A stretch of 64,000 nucleotides of DNA from positions 372,001 through 436,000 of the forward strand of contig NZ_RWIU01000003.1 of NCBI RefSeq assembly GCF_003944765.1, in the 5' to 3' direction. The DNA is from Hymenobacter perfusus. Lineage in GTDB: Bacteria > Bacteroidota > Bacteroidia > Cytophagales > Hymenobacteraceae. Under the pieces are notes generated by a model. The model did not search any database and was not told the DNA's origin. It was given only the letters and a program-made list of their open reading frames with translations. The stretch's first letter is position 1; each line of letters begins with the position of its first letter. Shown piece by piece: positions 1 through 8,116 of this stretch. A program made the translations under genes and the position numbers.

Positions 1-32
1 CCAAAATCGAGAATCAGAATTTGTTGTGGCAT
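1..32 (-). CDS. guaA: GMP synthase (glutamine-hydrolysing), N-terminal start only
   Basis: Only the first ten codons lie in the window; the gene runs off the left edge. Read on the minus strand from the ATG at 32 they give MPQQILILDFG, the typical beginning of GuaA, whose N-terminal glutamine amidotransferase domain normally continues SQYTQLIAR. GuaA converts XMP to GMP in purine synthesis. A TACTTTTG box sits only three bases upstream of the ATG, which hints at a very short or absent 5' leader. The identification rests on this short but very characteristic stretch. Confidence 0.75.
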   Translation of the reverse strand, partial: MPQQILILDF

Positions 33-35
33 GGG

Positions 36-43
36 CAAAAGTA
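36..43 (-). promoter_or_regulatory. -7 box TACTTTTG for guaA
   Basis: On the minus strand the sequence reads TACTTTTG, matching the Bacteroidota sigma factor -7 consensus TAnnTTTG. The guaA ATG follows after only three bases, so transcription may start at or next to the start codon. Confidence 0.5.
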
Positions 44-361
44 GCGCGCAGATTTCAGACCTGAAGCACCAAACTGGTTTTTTCTCGTGCTAACTGCTCT
101 TTGTCGGTGTCTGGCAGTAGGGAATAGAGACAAGCAAAAAGACGCTCTTGTGAAAGTCACACAAAGTGCAAAAAAGGCAGAGCTGATACACAGACTACAT
201 GGGAGGAGCAGGGCTCAGCGGCGAACCTGCTGCTCTATTATCCTACTGATTTCTAAGGTTAGTGCTAGTCACAAATGGCGGGCAAATTGCCTTTCATATG
301 GCCGGCAAACATAGGAACTTTGGAATGCTTAGTGTACGTGACTTTTACCTGTTCTCCTCCC
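44..361. other. Intergenic region without recognised gene
   Basis: This stretch between the divergent guaA and the exported protein at 362 holds the guaA promoter at its left end. The short ORFs here have no recognisable domain and overlap each other in several frames. I see no RNA gene, repeat or terminator. Confidence 0.5.
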
Positions 362-838
362 ATGCGTTCATATCTACCGCTACTCGCTTTGTCGTTGTTA
401 GGAGCATTGGCGCTGCCGGTTCCAGCCCAGGCCCAACAAACGGCTGCTACCCCGGAGCCAATGGCCCCAACGGCCAAAACCACCGAGCTGCTGGCCGAGG
501 CAGTGCCAGTACCTGCGCCCGTTGAAACAACCGCCAAGCCCGTCAAAAAAACGCTGGCTGGCAACGTGGTGGACGAATGGGGCAAACCGCTGATGGGCGC
601 TACCGTGATGGTGCTCGGCGACCAGCTGCACTCCGTCAGTACCAACTCGGCCGGCGACTACTTGCTGCCGACTACCGGAGCCGCGCCGGTAGTGCGGGTA
701 AGCTTCGCCGGCTACCAGGATGCGGAGCGCGTGGCCCGTGGCCCAGCCGACTTACTATTCAAGCTGGAGCCCATCGAAGACTATAAGCGCAACCTGAAAA
801 AGCGCAGCAAAGCCGCCACCAAAGCCTGGAAACGGTAG
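362..838 (+). CDS. Exported protein with carboxypeptidase-regulatory-like domain
   Basis: A 158-residue protein of unknown precise role. The chosen ATG at 362 opens a clean signal peptide (MRSYLPLLALSLLGALALP, cleavage near AQAQ); the longer in-frame ORF from 275 would put an implausible extension in front of it. After a Pro/Ala/Thr-rich linker, residues from about 65 (LAGNVVDEWGKPLMGATV) to 140 form a CarboxypepD_reg-like beta-sandwich like those at the N-terminus of TonB-dependent receptors, but no receptor follows. The C-terminus is very basic. It probably sits in the periplasm or at the outer membrane; its function is not known. Confidence 0.7.
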   Translation: MRSYLPLLALSLLGALALPVPAQAQQTAATPEPMAPTAKTTELLAEAVPVPAPVETTAKPVKKTLAGNVVDEWGKPLMGATVMVLGDQLHSVSTNSAGDYLLPTTGAAPVVRVSFAGYQDAERVARGPADLLFKLEPIEDYKRNLKKRSKAATKAWKR

Positions 839-953
839 CTGGAACGTGGTGAAACGGGGCTGCGTGAAAAAAAAGCCGCTGATACTCTTGCTGATACCCG
901 CCTAGCCGGAAAAAAGATTGGGCGCGGCGCACCAAACGGGTACGGGGCGTGCG

Positions 954-961
954 TATCTTTG
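954..961 (+). promoter_or_regulatory. -7 box TATCTTTG of the SRP RNA gene
   Basis: TATCTTTG fits the Bacteroidota -7 consensus TAnnTTTG and ends seven bases before the first base of the outer stem of the SRP RNA. No clear -33 TTG at the usual spacing was found. Confidence 0.6.
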
Positions 962-967
962 CACTCG

Positions 968-1056
968 GCGAGTCAGAACGACCAGCTCCTGTTGAACTCC
1001 CCCAGGACCGGAAGGTAGCAAGGGTAGACGGTTGAGCGGTGCGATTTTGGCTCGCT
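968..1056 (+). ncRNA. ffs: Signal recognition particle RNA, small bacterial (4.5S-like) type
   Basis: The region contains the universally conserved SRP RNA apical hairpin: CCAGGACCGGAAGGTAGCA with a GGAA tetraloop at 1010-1013. The ends pair: GCGAGTCAGAA at 968-978 with TTTTGGCTCGC at 1045-1055, allowing G-U pairs, and a run of T follows directly as the transcription stop. The length of about 90 bases fits the small SRP RNA without an Alu domain. It works with Ffh, whose gene lies at 45560-46909, to target nascent membrane and exported proteins. Exact ends are estimated from the stem. Confidence 0.93.
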
Positions 1057-1136
1057 TTTTTTTGACCATTAATTGCACGGGTTTTTCGCGGATTCCACAG
1101 ATTTTGTGGATGATCAGCCTCCGGCAACATCGATAG

Positions 1137-1162
1137 AAAAGCGGCCTTCTGGGCCGCTTTTT
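1137..1162 (+). terminator. Intrinsic terminator-like hairpin after the SRP RNA
   Basis: A GC-rich stem (GCGGCC at 1141-1146 with GGCCGC at 1152-1157) is preceded by A residues and followed by TTTTT. It probably backs up the T-run terminator of the SRP RNA. Confidence 0.6.
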
Positions 1163-1239
1163 GCGTTTATCCAGCCGTGCAACAGCTGAGTTGAAACTGC
1201 GCCGTTCACAAAATCCGTGTAATCCGTGCAATCAGTGAG

Positions 1240-1247
1240 TAGCTTTG
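1240..1247 (+). promoter_or_regulatory. -7 box TAGCTTTG upstream of fsa
   Basis: TAGCTTTG matches TAnnTTTG and lies 29 bases before the aldolase ATG at 1277. It supports that ATG rather than the upstream in-frame TTG/GTG codons, which would precede the transcription start. Confidence 0.55.
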
Positions 1248-1276
1248 CGCGCATTGTTGTTTCCCAACCTACCCGC

Positions 1277-1933
1277 ATGAAATTTTTCATTGATACCGCC
1301 AACCTGAAGGAAATTCAGGAAGCCGTAGAGCTTGGTGTGCTCGACGGCGTGACCACCAATCCTTCGCTGATGGCTAAAGAAGGCATCAAAGGCACCGATG
1401 CCGTGCTGTCGCACTACCGCCAGATCTGCGAAATCGTGGACGGCGACGTGTCGGCCGAAGTAATTGCCACCGATTTTGAGGGCATGATCCGGGAAGGGGA
1501 GGCGCTGGCCGATCTGCACCCTAATATCGTGGTGAAGGTGCCCATGATCCGGGACGGGGTGAAAGCCATCCGCTACTTCTCCGATAAAGGCATCAAAACC
1601 AACTGCACGCTGATTTTCTCGGCCGGTCAGGCCCTGCTGGCTGCCAAAGCCGGGGCTACCTACGTATCGCCTTTCGTGGGCCGCCTCGATGATATTGGAC
1701 ACGACGGTTTGCAGCTGGTGCAGCAGATTGTGGACATCTTCTCGAACTACGGCTACCCCACGCAGGTGCTGGCCGCCTCGGTGCGCCACGTACCCCACCT
1801 GATTCAGTGCGCCGAGCTGGGTGCCGACGTGGTTACCTGCCCGCTGAACGTCATTACCGGCCTGCTCAACCACCCCCTCACCGACAAAGGCCTCGCCACC
1901 TTCCTGGCCGACCACAAGAAGGTAAACGGGTAA
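1277..1933 (+). CDS. fsa: Fructose-6-phosphate aldolase / transaldolase (TalC-FSA family)
   Basis: A 218-residue class I aldolase of the small transaldolase family. It opens [13 protein letters not shown], has the family signature [13 protein letters not shown] at about residues 24-36, and the Schiff-base lysine in VVKVPM at residue 87; the later [11 protein letters not shown] and SPFVGRLDD segments are also typical. The 214-220 residue length fits FSA/TalC enzymes, which act either as transaldolase in the pentose phosphate pathway or as fructose-6-phosphate aldolase. Sequence alone does not separate these two activities. The start at ATG 1277 follows a TAGCTTTG promoter box. Confidence 0.93.
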   Translation: MKFFIDTANLKEIQEAVELGVLDGVTTNPSLMAKEGIKGTDAVLSHYRQICEIVDGDVSAEVIATDFEGMIREGEALADLHPNIVVKVPMIRDGVKAIRYFSDKGIKTNCTLIFSAGQALLAAKAGATYVSPFVGRLDDIGHDGLQLVQQIVDIFSNYGYPTQVLAASVRHVPHLIQCAELGADVVTCPLNVITGLLNHPLTDKGLATFLADHKKVNG

Positions 1934-1948
1934 TTTATAATGTGTGAG

Positions 1949-1998
1949 ATGTGAAAAATGTGTTGAATGTGCTTCGGCCGTCTTCACATTTTTCACAT
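1949..1998. repeat. 14-bp perfect inverted repeat (ATGTGAAAAATGTG)
   Basis: ATGTGAAAAATGTG at 1949-1962 is exactly complementary to 1985-1998, with a 22-base spacer. It could form a hairpin between fsa and the small gene at 2023. It has no T tract and may be a dispersed intergenic repeat. Confidence 0.6.
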
Positions 1999-2022
1999 TT
2001 TCACATTTCCCATATTACGCCG

Positions 2023-2226
2023 ATGTACATCATCAAAGTAAAAGGCAAGGCCAAGATTCCGGACTACATCCAACTTCGGGACGAGCAGTTCGTACTCATT
2101 GCCTACTTCCGCGCCGACCGGCCCCTGAAGGATCTGCACCGCTACGGGCTGGAAGGCAAAGAGGAGCCACTGGCGGCCGTCATTGCCGACCTGGCGTTCG
2201 GGAAGCTGCAGAAACTGGAGGTGTAG
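2023..2226 (+). CDS. Small conserved-looking hypothetical protein preceding FtsE
   Basis: A 67-residue protein starting MYIIKVKGKAKIPDYIQLRD with evenly mixed alpha/beta composition and no signal peptide or membrane segment. It is co-oriented with ftsE, 62 bases upstream, and its codon use matches neighbouring genes, so it is likely a real gene. I cannot name a family. The position suggests co-expression with the cell-division ATPase, but no functional link is visible in the sequence. Confidence 0.65.
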   Translation: MYIIKVKGKAKIPDYIQLRDEQFVLIAYFRADRPLKDLHRYGLEGKEEPLAAVIADLAFGKLQKLEV

Positions 2227-2288
2227 GTTGTATCTGGCGGCCTTGCGGCGCGCCCGTTTTTTTGCTGTTTTCCCAAGTTCCCTGAGCC

Positions 2289-2978
2289 ATGACCGTATTA
2301 GAGCTGCACGACGCCTACATTATGCAGGACGTGAATACGGTGCTGCAGAAGGTGACGTTTGCACTGGAAAAGGGCGAATTTGTCTACTTGGTGGGGCGTA
2401 CAGGCTCGGGCAAAAGCTCGTTGCTGAAAACACTGTACGCCGATTTGCCCCTGCCGGCCGGTACCGGTGCCGTGGCCGGTTTCGCGCTGCCCAAGAAGGG
2501 CGTGACCGATAAAGTGCCGTTCCTGCGCCGGAAGCTGGGCATCATCTTCCAGGATTTCCAGCTGCTCTTTGATCGGTCGGTGGCCGACAACCTGCTGTTT
2601 GTGCTCAATGCTACCGGCTGGAAAGGCAAGGCCCGCAAGCAGCAGCGCATTTCGGAGGTGCTCATGCGCGTGGGGCTGGCCAACGTAGCCAGCAAGATGC
2701 CCCACCAGCTTTCCGGGGGCGAGCAGCAGCGCGTGGTTATTGCCCGGGCGCTGCTCAACGAGCCGCTGCTGCTGCTGGCCGACGAGCCCACCGGCAACCT
2801 CGACCCCGATGTGGCCGACAGCATCATGCGCCTGTTCGTGGAAATCAATAACGCCGGCACGGCCGTGCTCATGGCCACCCATAACTACCAGCTGATTCAG
2901 CAATATCCGCGCCGGGTGCTCAAGTGCGAGCAGGGCCAGCTGATCGATTCCGCCGTGACGCCCTTCACGCTAAGCTAA
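2289..2978 (+). CDS. ftsE: Cell division ATP-binding protein FtsE
   Basis: A 229-residue ABC ATPase. Visible motifs are Walker A GRTGSGKSS (about residues 37-45), the Q-loop IIFQDFQLLFDRSVADN, the signature LSGGEQQRVVIARALL, Walker B LLLADEPTGNLD and the switch histidine in MATHNYQ. The Q-loop wording and length are those of FtsE, which works with the membrane protein FtsX to control peptidoglycan hydrolases during division. No ftsX is adjacent here, which is common in Bacteroidota. Confidence 0.9.
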   Translation: MTVLELHDAYIMQDVNTVLQKVTFALEKGEFVYLVGRTGSGKSSLLKTLYADLPLPAGTGAVAGFALPKKGVTDKVPFLRRKLGIIFQDFQLLFDRSVADNLLFVLNATGWKGKARKQQRISEVLMRVGLANVASKMPHQLSGGEQQRVVIARALLNEPLLLLADEPTGNLDPDVADSIMRLFVEINNAGTAVLMATHNYQLIQQYPRRVLKCEQGQLIDSAVTPFTLS

Positions 2979-3107
2979 CCCGGGCCTCGCCGGCGCAGCA
3001 GGGTACGATAAAATTCGGCCTCTTGACAACCTTTCGGCTCGTATCAGGCTCCTGGCTGAAAGCCAGACGGCAGGTTGTCGTCGACAAAACATCCTTTCTG
3101 GTTACAC

Positions 3108-3998
3108 ATGACAGGGCTTTCAGTACTGATTCCGGTGTTTAATTGTGATGTGCGGCCGTTGGTGTGCACCTTGCTGGCACAGGCGCAGGACTGGCCCGGG
3201 CCCGTAGAAATCCGGTGTCTGGACGACGGTTCCCGCGCGGAGTTCCGGCTGCAGAACCAGGAGCTGGGCCGGTTGCCCGGCGTCACCTACCAAGAACTGG
3301 CCCTGAACGTTGGGCGGGCCGCCATCCGCAACCAGTTGGCCGCTGCTGCCCGCCACGAGTGGCTGCTGCTGCTGGATAACGACAGTCTACTGCCCGATGA
3401 CAAGTTTCTGGCCCGGTACGCGGCGGCCTGCCACCAGGCGCCGGTACTATCGGGCGGCACTGCGTATGAGTCGGCACCACCGAGGGAGGCAGATTTACGG
3501 CTGCGGTGGCTGTATGGCCGCCACCGCGAGGCTCGTCCTGCCGCCGTGCGCCAGCAAAGCCCTCACGGTCAGCTCACGCTCAATAACCTGCTGATTAAGG
3601 CGGAGGTGTTCCGACGACTGGGACTGGATGAAAACCTGACGCGCTACGGTCACGAGGACACCAAGTTTGGCTGGCTGCTGCGCCACTCGGGCACCAAAGT
3701 TTTTCACCTTGATAACCCTGTGCTGCACGACGGTCTGGAGCCGGCTCCGGTATTCCTGCAAAAGACCCACGACGCCGTGCGCAACCTGGTGCAGCTCTAC
3801 CGCGCCGAAGGGCTGGGAGCCGATACCAAGCTGTTGCAGGCGGCCCTGCGCCTAAAGCGGTGGGGCCTGAGCGAGGCGGTTCGCACGGCCTTTGGCCTGC
3901 GCCGGGAGCAGGTACGTCGCAACCTGCTTTCCAGCCGGCCCAGCCTGCGCCAACTGGATGCCCTGAAGCTGTACTGGCTGCTGGACGAGCTGCGGTAG
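3108..3998 (+). CDS. Glycosyltransferase family 2
   Basis: A 296-residue GT-A fold transferase. The N-terminus LSVLIPVFNCDVRPLVCTLL followed by EIRCLDDGS is the nucleotide-binding start of GT2 enzymes, and LLLLDNDSLLPDDKFL near residue 90 carries the acidic metal-binding motif in the form DND. The central TLNNLLIKAEVFRRLG and GHEDTKFGWLL region resembles the acceptor part of GT2 proteins (ED near residue 185). The ATG at 3108 is chosen because the family begins immediately before LSVLIP. The substrate is unknown. The gene follows ftsE by 129 bases and ends at a strong terminator. Confidence 0.88.
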   Translation: MTGLSVLIPVFNCDVRPLVCTLLAQAQDWPGPVEIRCLDDGSRAEFRLQNQELGRLPGVTYQELALNVGRAAIRNQLAAAARHEWLLLLDNDSLLPDDKFLARYAAACHQAPVLSGGTAYESAPPREADLRLRWLYGRHREARPAAVRQQSPHGQLTLNNLLIKAEVFRRLGLDENLTRYGHEDTKFGWLLRHSGTKVFHLDNPVLHDGLEPAPVFLQKTHDAVRNLVQLYRAEGLGADTKLLQAALRLKRWGLSEAVRTAFGLRREQVRRNLLSSRPSLRQLDALKLYWLLDELR

Positions 3999-4012
3999 CA
4001 GTAGCCCGAAAC

Positions 4013-4047
4013 AAAAAAAGCGGGTGCCGAAAGGCACCCGCTTTTTT
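4013..4047. terminator. Bidirectional intrinsic terminator
   Basis: A hairpin AAAAAAAGCGGGTGCC-GAAA-GGCACCCGCTTTTTT separates the convergent glycosyltransferase (+) and lipoprotein (-) genes. A and T tracts on both sides let it act on both strands. Confidence 0.92.
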
Positions 4048-4065
4048 AGGCGGTGGCAATTGAGG

Positions 4066-4944
4066 TTAGTCGTTGTCGGTGTTCTTTACTTCCGACTTCG
4101 CTTCCTTGAACGCGCCTTTTACGGCACCGCCCACTTTCTTGCCTGCATCCTTCACATCGGAAGCAGTGTTGCTGGCGGCGCGGCCCACGGCCGAGCGCTC
4201 ATCCTGGGTTTCGGCGGCTACGTTTTCCGCAGTGCGCTCCGTGGCGTCGGCGCCCTGAGCGGCGCGGGCTTCGGCCTTGTCGTAGGATTTGAAGGCGGCG
4301 TATTTCAGCTTTTCCTTCTGGATTTCAGCCAGGTCGCGGGCTGGAATATCCTTCTTTACTTTGTCATAGGCTTCATCCAACGCGCGCCACTCGGCGTTGA
4401 TGTTGCGCCAGTCATTGATATCGTACTTGTCCTCGTTCACCTTGATGTCGTTCACGAAGGACTCGTAGGTCTGGCGGGCATTGGCGGCCGTGATGCGGCT
4501 GGCCGGGGAGCTGGGCTTATAGTATTTGCCCATGGTGGTGGCGCCGGTAGCAGCGCTGCCACTCATGGCGGCGGTAGCGCCGGGGCGGTTCTGCCAAGCC
4601 ATTTCACGCTTATCGTAAGCGGTAGTGTAGCGAGTACGCAGCAATTCAATTTCCTGGCGGCGGGCGTCGTCGTACTGGTCGGCGTAGCGGTCAACGGCGG
4701 CTACTTTAGCATCGAAGTCAGATTTGAGCTGGGTGGTTTCCTGCTCGTAATCGGCCTCTGCCTCGTTGGCTACGGCATCCACTTTGGTTTCAGTATCGGC
4801 TACGAAGGTTTTGAAGTCGTTGTACGCCTGGTCACTTTCGGCAGATACTTCCTGCTTTTGGGCTTGGTTGCAGCTGGTGAAGGTAGCGCCGCCCAGGAGC
4901 AGGGCCGCGGCAAGTGCCTGGAGGGTGAGGGTTTTGCGGAGCAT
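4066..4944 (-). CDS. Lipoprotein with helical, charged body
   Basis: A 292-residue protein with a lipoprotein signal peptide: hydrophobic LTLQALAAALLLGGATFTSC with the lipobox cysteine at about residue 26. The mature part is highly charged, rich in Ala, Glu, Lys and Asp, and probably mostly alpha-helical or coiled-coil (for instance around KVDAVANEAEADYEQE). The last 60 residues (SNTASDVKDAGKKVGGAVK) resemble the amphipathic repeats of YtxH or LEA-like stress proteins. It is likely anchored in the outer or inner membrane facing the periplasm. No enzymatic motif is seen and the function is unknown. Confidence 0.75.
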   Translation of the reverse strand: MLRKTLTLQALAAALLLGGATFTSCNQAQKQEVSAESDQAYNDFKTFVADTETKVDAVANEAEADYEQETTQLKSDFDAKVAAVDRYADQYDDARRQEIELLRTRYTTAYDKREMAWQNRPGATAAMSGSAATGATTMGKYYKPSSPASRITAANARQTYESFVNDIKVNEDKYDINDWRNINAEWRALDEAYDKVKKDIPARDLAEIQKEKLKYAAFKSYDKAEARAAQGADATERTAENVAAETQDERSAVGRAASNTASDVKDAGKKVGGAVKGAFKEAKSEVKNTDND

Positions 4945-5047
4945 GGTAGCGGGGTAGAATGGGAGAGAGAAACTGCGGCGGCCATTGCGGCAGCCTGTTG
5001 CGCTTAACGAAAGCCCGGCCTCTGCGGTTACGGCCGGGCCGGAGGCC

Positions 5048-5055
5048 TATCTTTG
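5048..5055 (+). promoter_or_regulatory. -7 box TATCTTTG deciding the start of the DegT aminotransferase
   Basis: TATCTTTG matches TAnnTTTG. The most upstream in-frame TTG (5053) lies inside the box, so it cannot be translated from this promoter; the GTG at 5092 is left as the likely start. Confidence 0.6.
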
Positions 5056-5091
5056 AGTTCCTGTTGCCTGCTTCAACTTACCGCTACTGCC

Positions 5092-6249
5092 GTGCTTACC
5101 TCCATTCCGCCCTTGCCTATTCAGCTGCTCGATTTGGCGGCTCAGCACGCGCCTTTGCAGGCGGAGCTGGAAGCCGCCCTGCGCGCCACGCTGGCCGAAG
5201 GAGCTTTTATTCAGGGGCCGGCGGTGGGAGAGTTTGCGCAGGAGCTGAGCCGGTTTCTGGGCGGCCCGCACGTTATTCCCTGCGCCAATGGTACCGATGC
5301 GCTGCAACTGGCCCTGATGAGCCTGCAGCTGCCGGCCGGCTCGGAGGTGATTGTGCCGGCCTTCACCTACGTAGCTACGCTGGAAGCGGCGGCTGTGCTG
5401 GGGCTGGTGCCGGTGCCCGTGGAGGTGCGGCCCGATACCTTCAACCTCGACCCCGTCGCCGTGGCGGCTGCCATAACGCCCCGCACCGGCGCCATCGTGG
5501 CGGTGCACCTGTTCGGACAATGCGCCGATCTGGAAGCTTTATGCCTGTTGGCCGACCAGCGGGGCGTGGCCCTCATCGAGGATAACGCGCAGGCTATCGG
5601 GGCCACGTTTACGACCGGTTCCGGCGATGTCTGGCAGGCCGGTACGGTGGGGGAGGTGGGTACTACCTCGTTTTTTCCCAGCAAAAATCTGGGCGGTTTC
5701 GGCGACGGTGGGGCCTTGTTTACGCGGGATACGGAACGCGCCGCCTACCTGCGCCAACTGGCCAACCACGGCCAGACGCGCAAGTACCATCACCAGCACA
5801 TCGGCCTCAACTCCCGCCTCGATACCGTGCAGGCCGCCCTACTCCGGGTGAAGCTGCCCCACCTGCCCGCCTGGACGGCCGCCCGCCAGCACGTAGCCGC
5901 CCGCTACGATGCGCTGCTGGCCGAAGTGCCGGGCCTGCAGGTGCCCGCTCGGGACTTGCGCAGCACCCACGTTTTCCATCAGTACACGCTCACGGTAGAT
6001 GATGTGCCCGGCCGCCGCGACGCGCTGCAGCAGCACCTGGCCCGGCATGGCGTGCCTAGTGCGGTATACTACCCGTTGCCTAACCACCTGCAGCCGGCCT
6101 ATGCGTATCTGGGATACCGGGAGGGGCAGTTTCCGGTGGCGGAGCAGCTGTGCCGCACGGTGCTGTCGTTGCCCATTCATCCTACGCTGACTGAGGCGCA
6201 GGTGCAGTACATCGGGGAGGTAATTGGCGGCTGGGCTGGGGGACAGTAA
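5092..6249 (+). CDS. DegT/DnrJ/EryC1/StrS-family PLP aminotransferase
   Basis: A 385-residue (from GTG 5092) sugar aminotransferase of the kind that makes amino-deoxy sugars from nucleotide keto-sugars. Typical motifs are the start IQLLDLAAQHAPL, CANGTDALQLAL (PLP phosphate contact), VIVPAFTYVATLEA, ALIEDNAQAIGA with the PLP-ring aspartate, and SFFPSKNLGGFGDGG with the Schiff-base lysine at about residue 198. The C-terminal YYPLPNHLQPAY is also standard. No sugar pathway genes are directly linked, although a Gfo/Idh/MocA dehydrogenase lies 2 kb downstream. The substrate cannot be named. Confidence 0.92.
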   Translation: MLTSIPPLPIQLLDLAAQHAPLQAELEAALRATLAEGAFIQGPAVGEFAQELSRFLGGPHVIPCANGTDALQLALMSLQLPAGSEVIVPAFTYVATLEAAAVLGLVPVPVEVRPDTFNLDPVAVAAAITPRTGAIVAVHLFGQCADLEALCLLADQRGVALIEDNAQAIGATFTTGSGDVWQAGTVGEVGTTSFFPSKNLGGFGDGGALFTRDTERAAYLRQLANHGQTRKYHHQHIGLNSRLDTVQAALLRVKLPHLPAWTAARQHVAARYDALLAEVPGLQVPARDLRSTHVFHQYTLTVDDVPGRRDALQQHLARHGVPSAVYYPLPNHLQPAYAYLGYREGQFPVAEQLCRTVLSLPIHPTLTEAQVQYIGEVIGGWAGGQ

Positions 6250-6339
6250 GCCGGTTGGACCGACCCCGGGGCCGGAATTGGCACCGTTTTTTCTTTTGCC
6301 CGTATGCATACTTCATTTCTGACCTTAGTTTCCTCCCTC

Positions 6340-7149
6340 ATGCGCCGTTCTTCTCTCGCGCTGCTGTTACCGCTGGCCGGTGTAGCGGCCCTGACCACCG
6401 CTGCCATCAACAAGCCGGCTCAGGGCTTCAGCCTGTTTTCCATCGACCAGGATATTGCCCTGGGGGCGCAGGTAGCGCGCCAGACCGACTCCTTGTATCA
6501 AGCCAAGGGCCAGCTGATGACCCGCGCCGGCAACGCTCGTGCCTACCAGCTGCTGGATGGCGTGGTAAAACGCGTGCTGGACAATGGCAACGTGAAGTAC
6601 CGCACCCAGTTCCCGTGGGACGTAAAGCTCATCAAGGACGACGCCACCCAAAACGCTTTTGCCACGCCTGGCGGCCACATTTACGTGTTTACGGGCCTGG
6701 TAAAGTTCCTGGATAATGAAAGCCAGTTGGCCGGCATTCTGGGCCACGAAATTGCCCACGCCGACCGTCGGCACAGCACCCAGATGCTGCAAAAGCAATA
6801 CGGTACCAGTCTGTTGCTGGGGTTGCTGCTGGGCAACCGCTCCTCGGGCCAGCTGGTGCAGATTGCGTCCGGCCTGGGTCAGCTCAAGTTCAGCCGCGCT
6901 TATGAAGTGGAAGCCGATAAGTACTCCACCATCTACCTCAACGGCACCCGCTACTACGCTTGCGACGGGGCAGCGGGCTTCTTTATCAAAGCCGAAAAGC
7001 AGGGCAGCGGCGGTACGCCGGAGTTCCTGAGCACCCACCCTAACCCCGGCTCCCGCATCAGCAGCATCCAGAAAAGCGCCCAGCAACTGGGCTGCACCAA
7101 CCGCAACGTTAGCAACACCAACTTCACCGAGCTGAAGCGAATCCTGTAA
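6340..7149 (+). CDS. Exported M48-family zinc metalloprotease
   Basis: A 269-residue peptidase with signal peptide MRRSSLALLLPLAGVAALTTA. The zinc motif HEIAH is at residues 136-140, and the third ligand glutamate is in EVEADKYSTIYL, typical of M48 enzymes such as BepA/LoiP/YggG. The conserved NAFATPGGHIYVFTGLV precedes the zinc site. It lacks the TPR domain of BepA and is close to the LoiP size class, so a periplasmic or outer-membrane quality-control role is likely. An in-frame ATG at 6304 gives 12 more residues; I prefer 6340 because it starts directly at a normal signal peptide. Confidence 0.88.
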   Translation: MRRSSLALLLPLAGVAALTTAAINKPAQGFSLFSIDQDIALGAQVARQTDSLYQAKGQLMTRAGNARAYQLLDGVVKRVLDNGNVKYRTQFPWDVKLIKDDATQNAFATPGGHIYVFTGLVKFLDNESQLAGILGHEIAHADRRHSTQMLQKQYGTSLLLGLLLGNRSSGQLVQIASGLGQLKFSRAYEVEADKYSTIYLNGTRYYACDGAAGFFIKAEKQGSGGTPEFLSTHPNPGSRISSIQKSAQQLGCTNRNVSNTNFTELKRIL

Positions 7150-7158
7150 TCCGCGTTT

Positions 7159-7875
7159 TCAGTCTGCATCTGCTGGGGTGCCGGGGGCGAGGTGGATGCG
7201 GTTCAACTCGGCCTTGTGCGTGCGCCAGTCGGGCATAAATTGGTCCATCAGGCTCCAGAAGCGGGCGTTGTGCAGCCGCTCGTGCAGGTGCGTCAACTCG
7301 TGGACCACCACGTATTCCAGGCAGGGCAGCGGGCGTTTCATCAGCTCCAGATTCAGCCAGATGCGCCGCGCCCCGATGTTGCAGGTGCCCCAGCGGGTGC
7401 GCATCTGCTTCACGCCCCAGGTGGCGGCCTGCCGGCCCACTACCGGTTCCCATTTCAGCAGTAATTCTGGCACCAGCTGTTTCAGCTGTTGTCGGTAGAA
7501 GGCCGCCATTACTGCTTCCCGTTGCGCTAGGGTACTGTCGGTGGGCACGCGCAAGCGGATCTGGCGGGCGGCTTCGTCCAGCGTTACGTGGGCACGGCCG
7601 GTTTCCACTACTAGTTCATAGCTGCGGCTCTGGTACGGGTGCTGCTCGCCGGAGGTGTATTGCAGGCTGGGCTGGGGCTCCCGGGTGGCAAACTGCTGCT
7701 GGTGCTTCTCAATCCAGGCGTGGCGGGCGGCTATAAACTGTTCTACGGCTGCCACTGGCGTGTTCAGCGGTACGGCTACCCGAATCCGGCCGCCGGCGTA
7801 CACCGTCAGGCGCAGGCTGCGCATGCGTTTGCGCACAAGGTCGATTTCGAGGCCGGCAATGGTAGTAAGGGGCAT
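7159..7875 (-). CDS. YgjP-like (SprT/WLM-type) metallopeptidase
   Basis: A 238-residue protein of the YgjP/DUF45 family. The N-terminal beta-rich part (LEIDLVRKRMRSLRLTVYAGG) and the C-terminal zinc motif VVVHELTHLHERLHNARFW, together with TRWGTCN, are hallmarks of the family. No signal peptide is present, so it is cytosolic. Family members often accompany type I restriction genes, but none is near here. It converges on the M48 protease gene, ten bases from its end. Confidence 0.88.
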   Translation of the reverse strand: MPLTTIAGLEIDLVRKRMRSLRLTVYAGGRIRVAVPLNTPVAAVEQFIAARHAWIEKHQQQFATREPQPSLQYTSGEQHPYQSRSYELVVETGRAHVTLDEAARQIRLRVPTDSTLAQREAVMAAFYRQQLKQLVPELLLKWEPVVGRQAATWGVKQMRTRWGTCNIGARRIWLNLELMKRPLPCLEYVVVHELTHLHERLHNARFWSLMDQFMPDWRTHKAELNRIHLAPGTPADAD

Positions 7876-7940
7876 AACGGCGTCAAAGATACGGCCGGTT
7901 CTGCGCCTGTCGGCTTGTTTACCGACTGGGGTGTTGCCCT

Positions 7941-8041
7941 GTCATCCTGAGCATCGCGAAGGACCTTACCCCGTTTCAGCAAGTCGTTAATGCGGTTGCC
8001 GTTCTGTTGGCAGCAGATCATTCGCGCTGCTTCAGGATGAC
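7941..8041. repeat. Dispersed inverted repeat, GTCATCCTGAGC family
   Basis: GTCATCCTGAGCATCGCGAA at 7941-7960 faces an imperfect inverted copy ending at 8041 (TTCGCGCTGCTTCAGGATGAC). It lies between two divergent genes. Related ends occur at 15731, 23007, 23958, 29487 and 41375. Confidence 0.75.
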
Positions 8042-8116
8042 CGATCAATAAGCTTACGGGCGCAGAACCGGCCGTTTTTTCGCAGTTTGCGGGCTGAATT
8101 GTCCAATCCGCTTCCA

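Noticed and set aside
87..314. 75-codon ORF between guaA and the exported protein
   Set aside because: No domain, no promoter or ribosome site, and it overlaps other random ORFs.
6304..6339. Upstream ATG start for the M48 protease at 6304
   Set aside because: It lies six bases after a T-rich CTTTTG promoter-like stretch and would lengthen the signal peptide n-region; 6340 is preferred though not proven.
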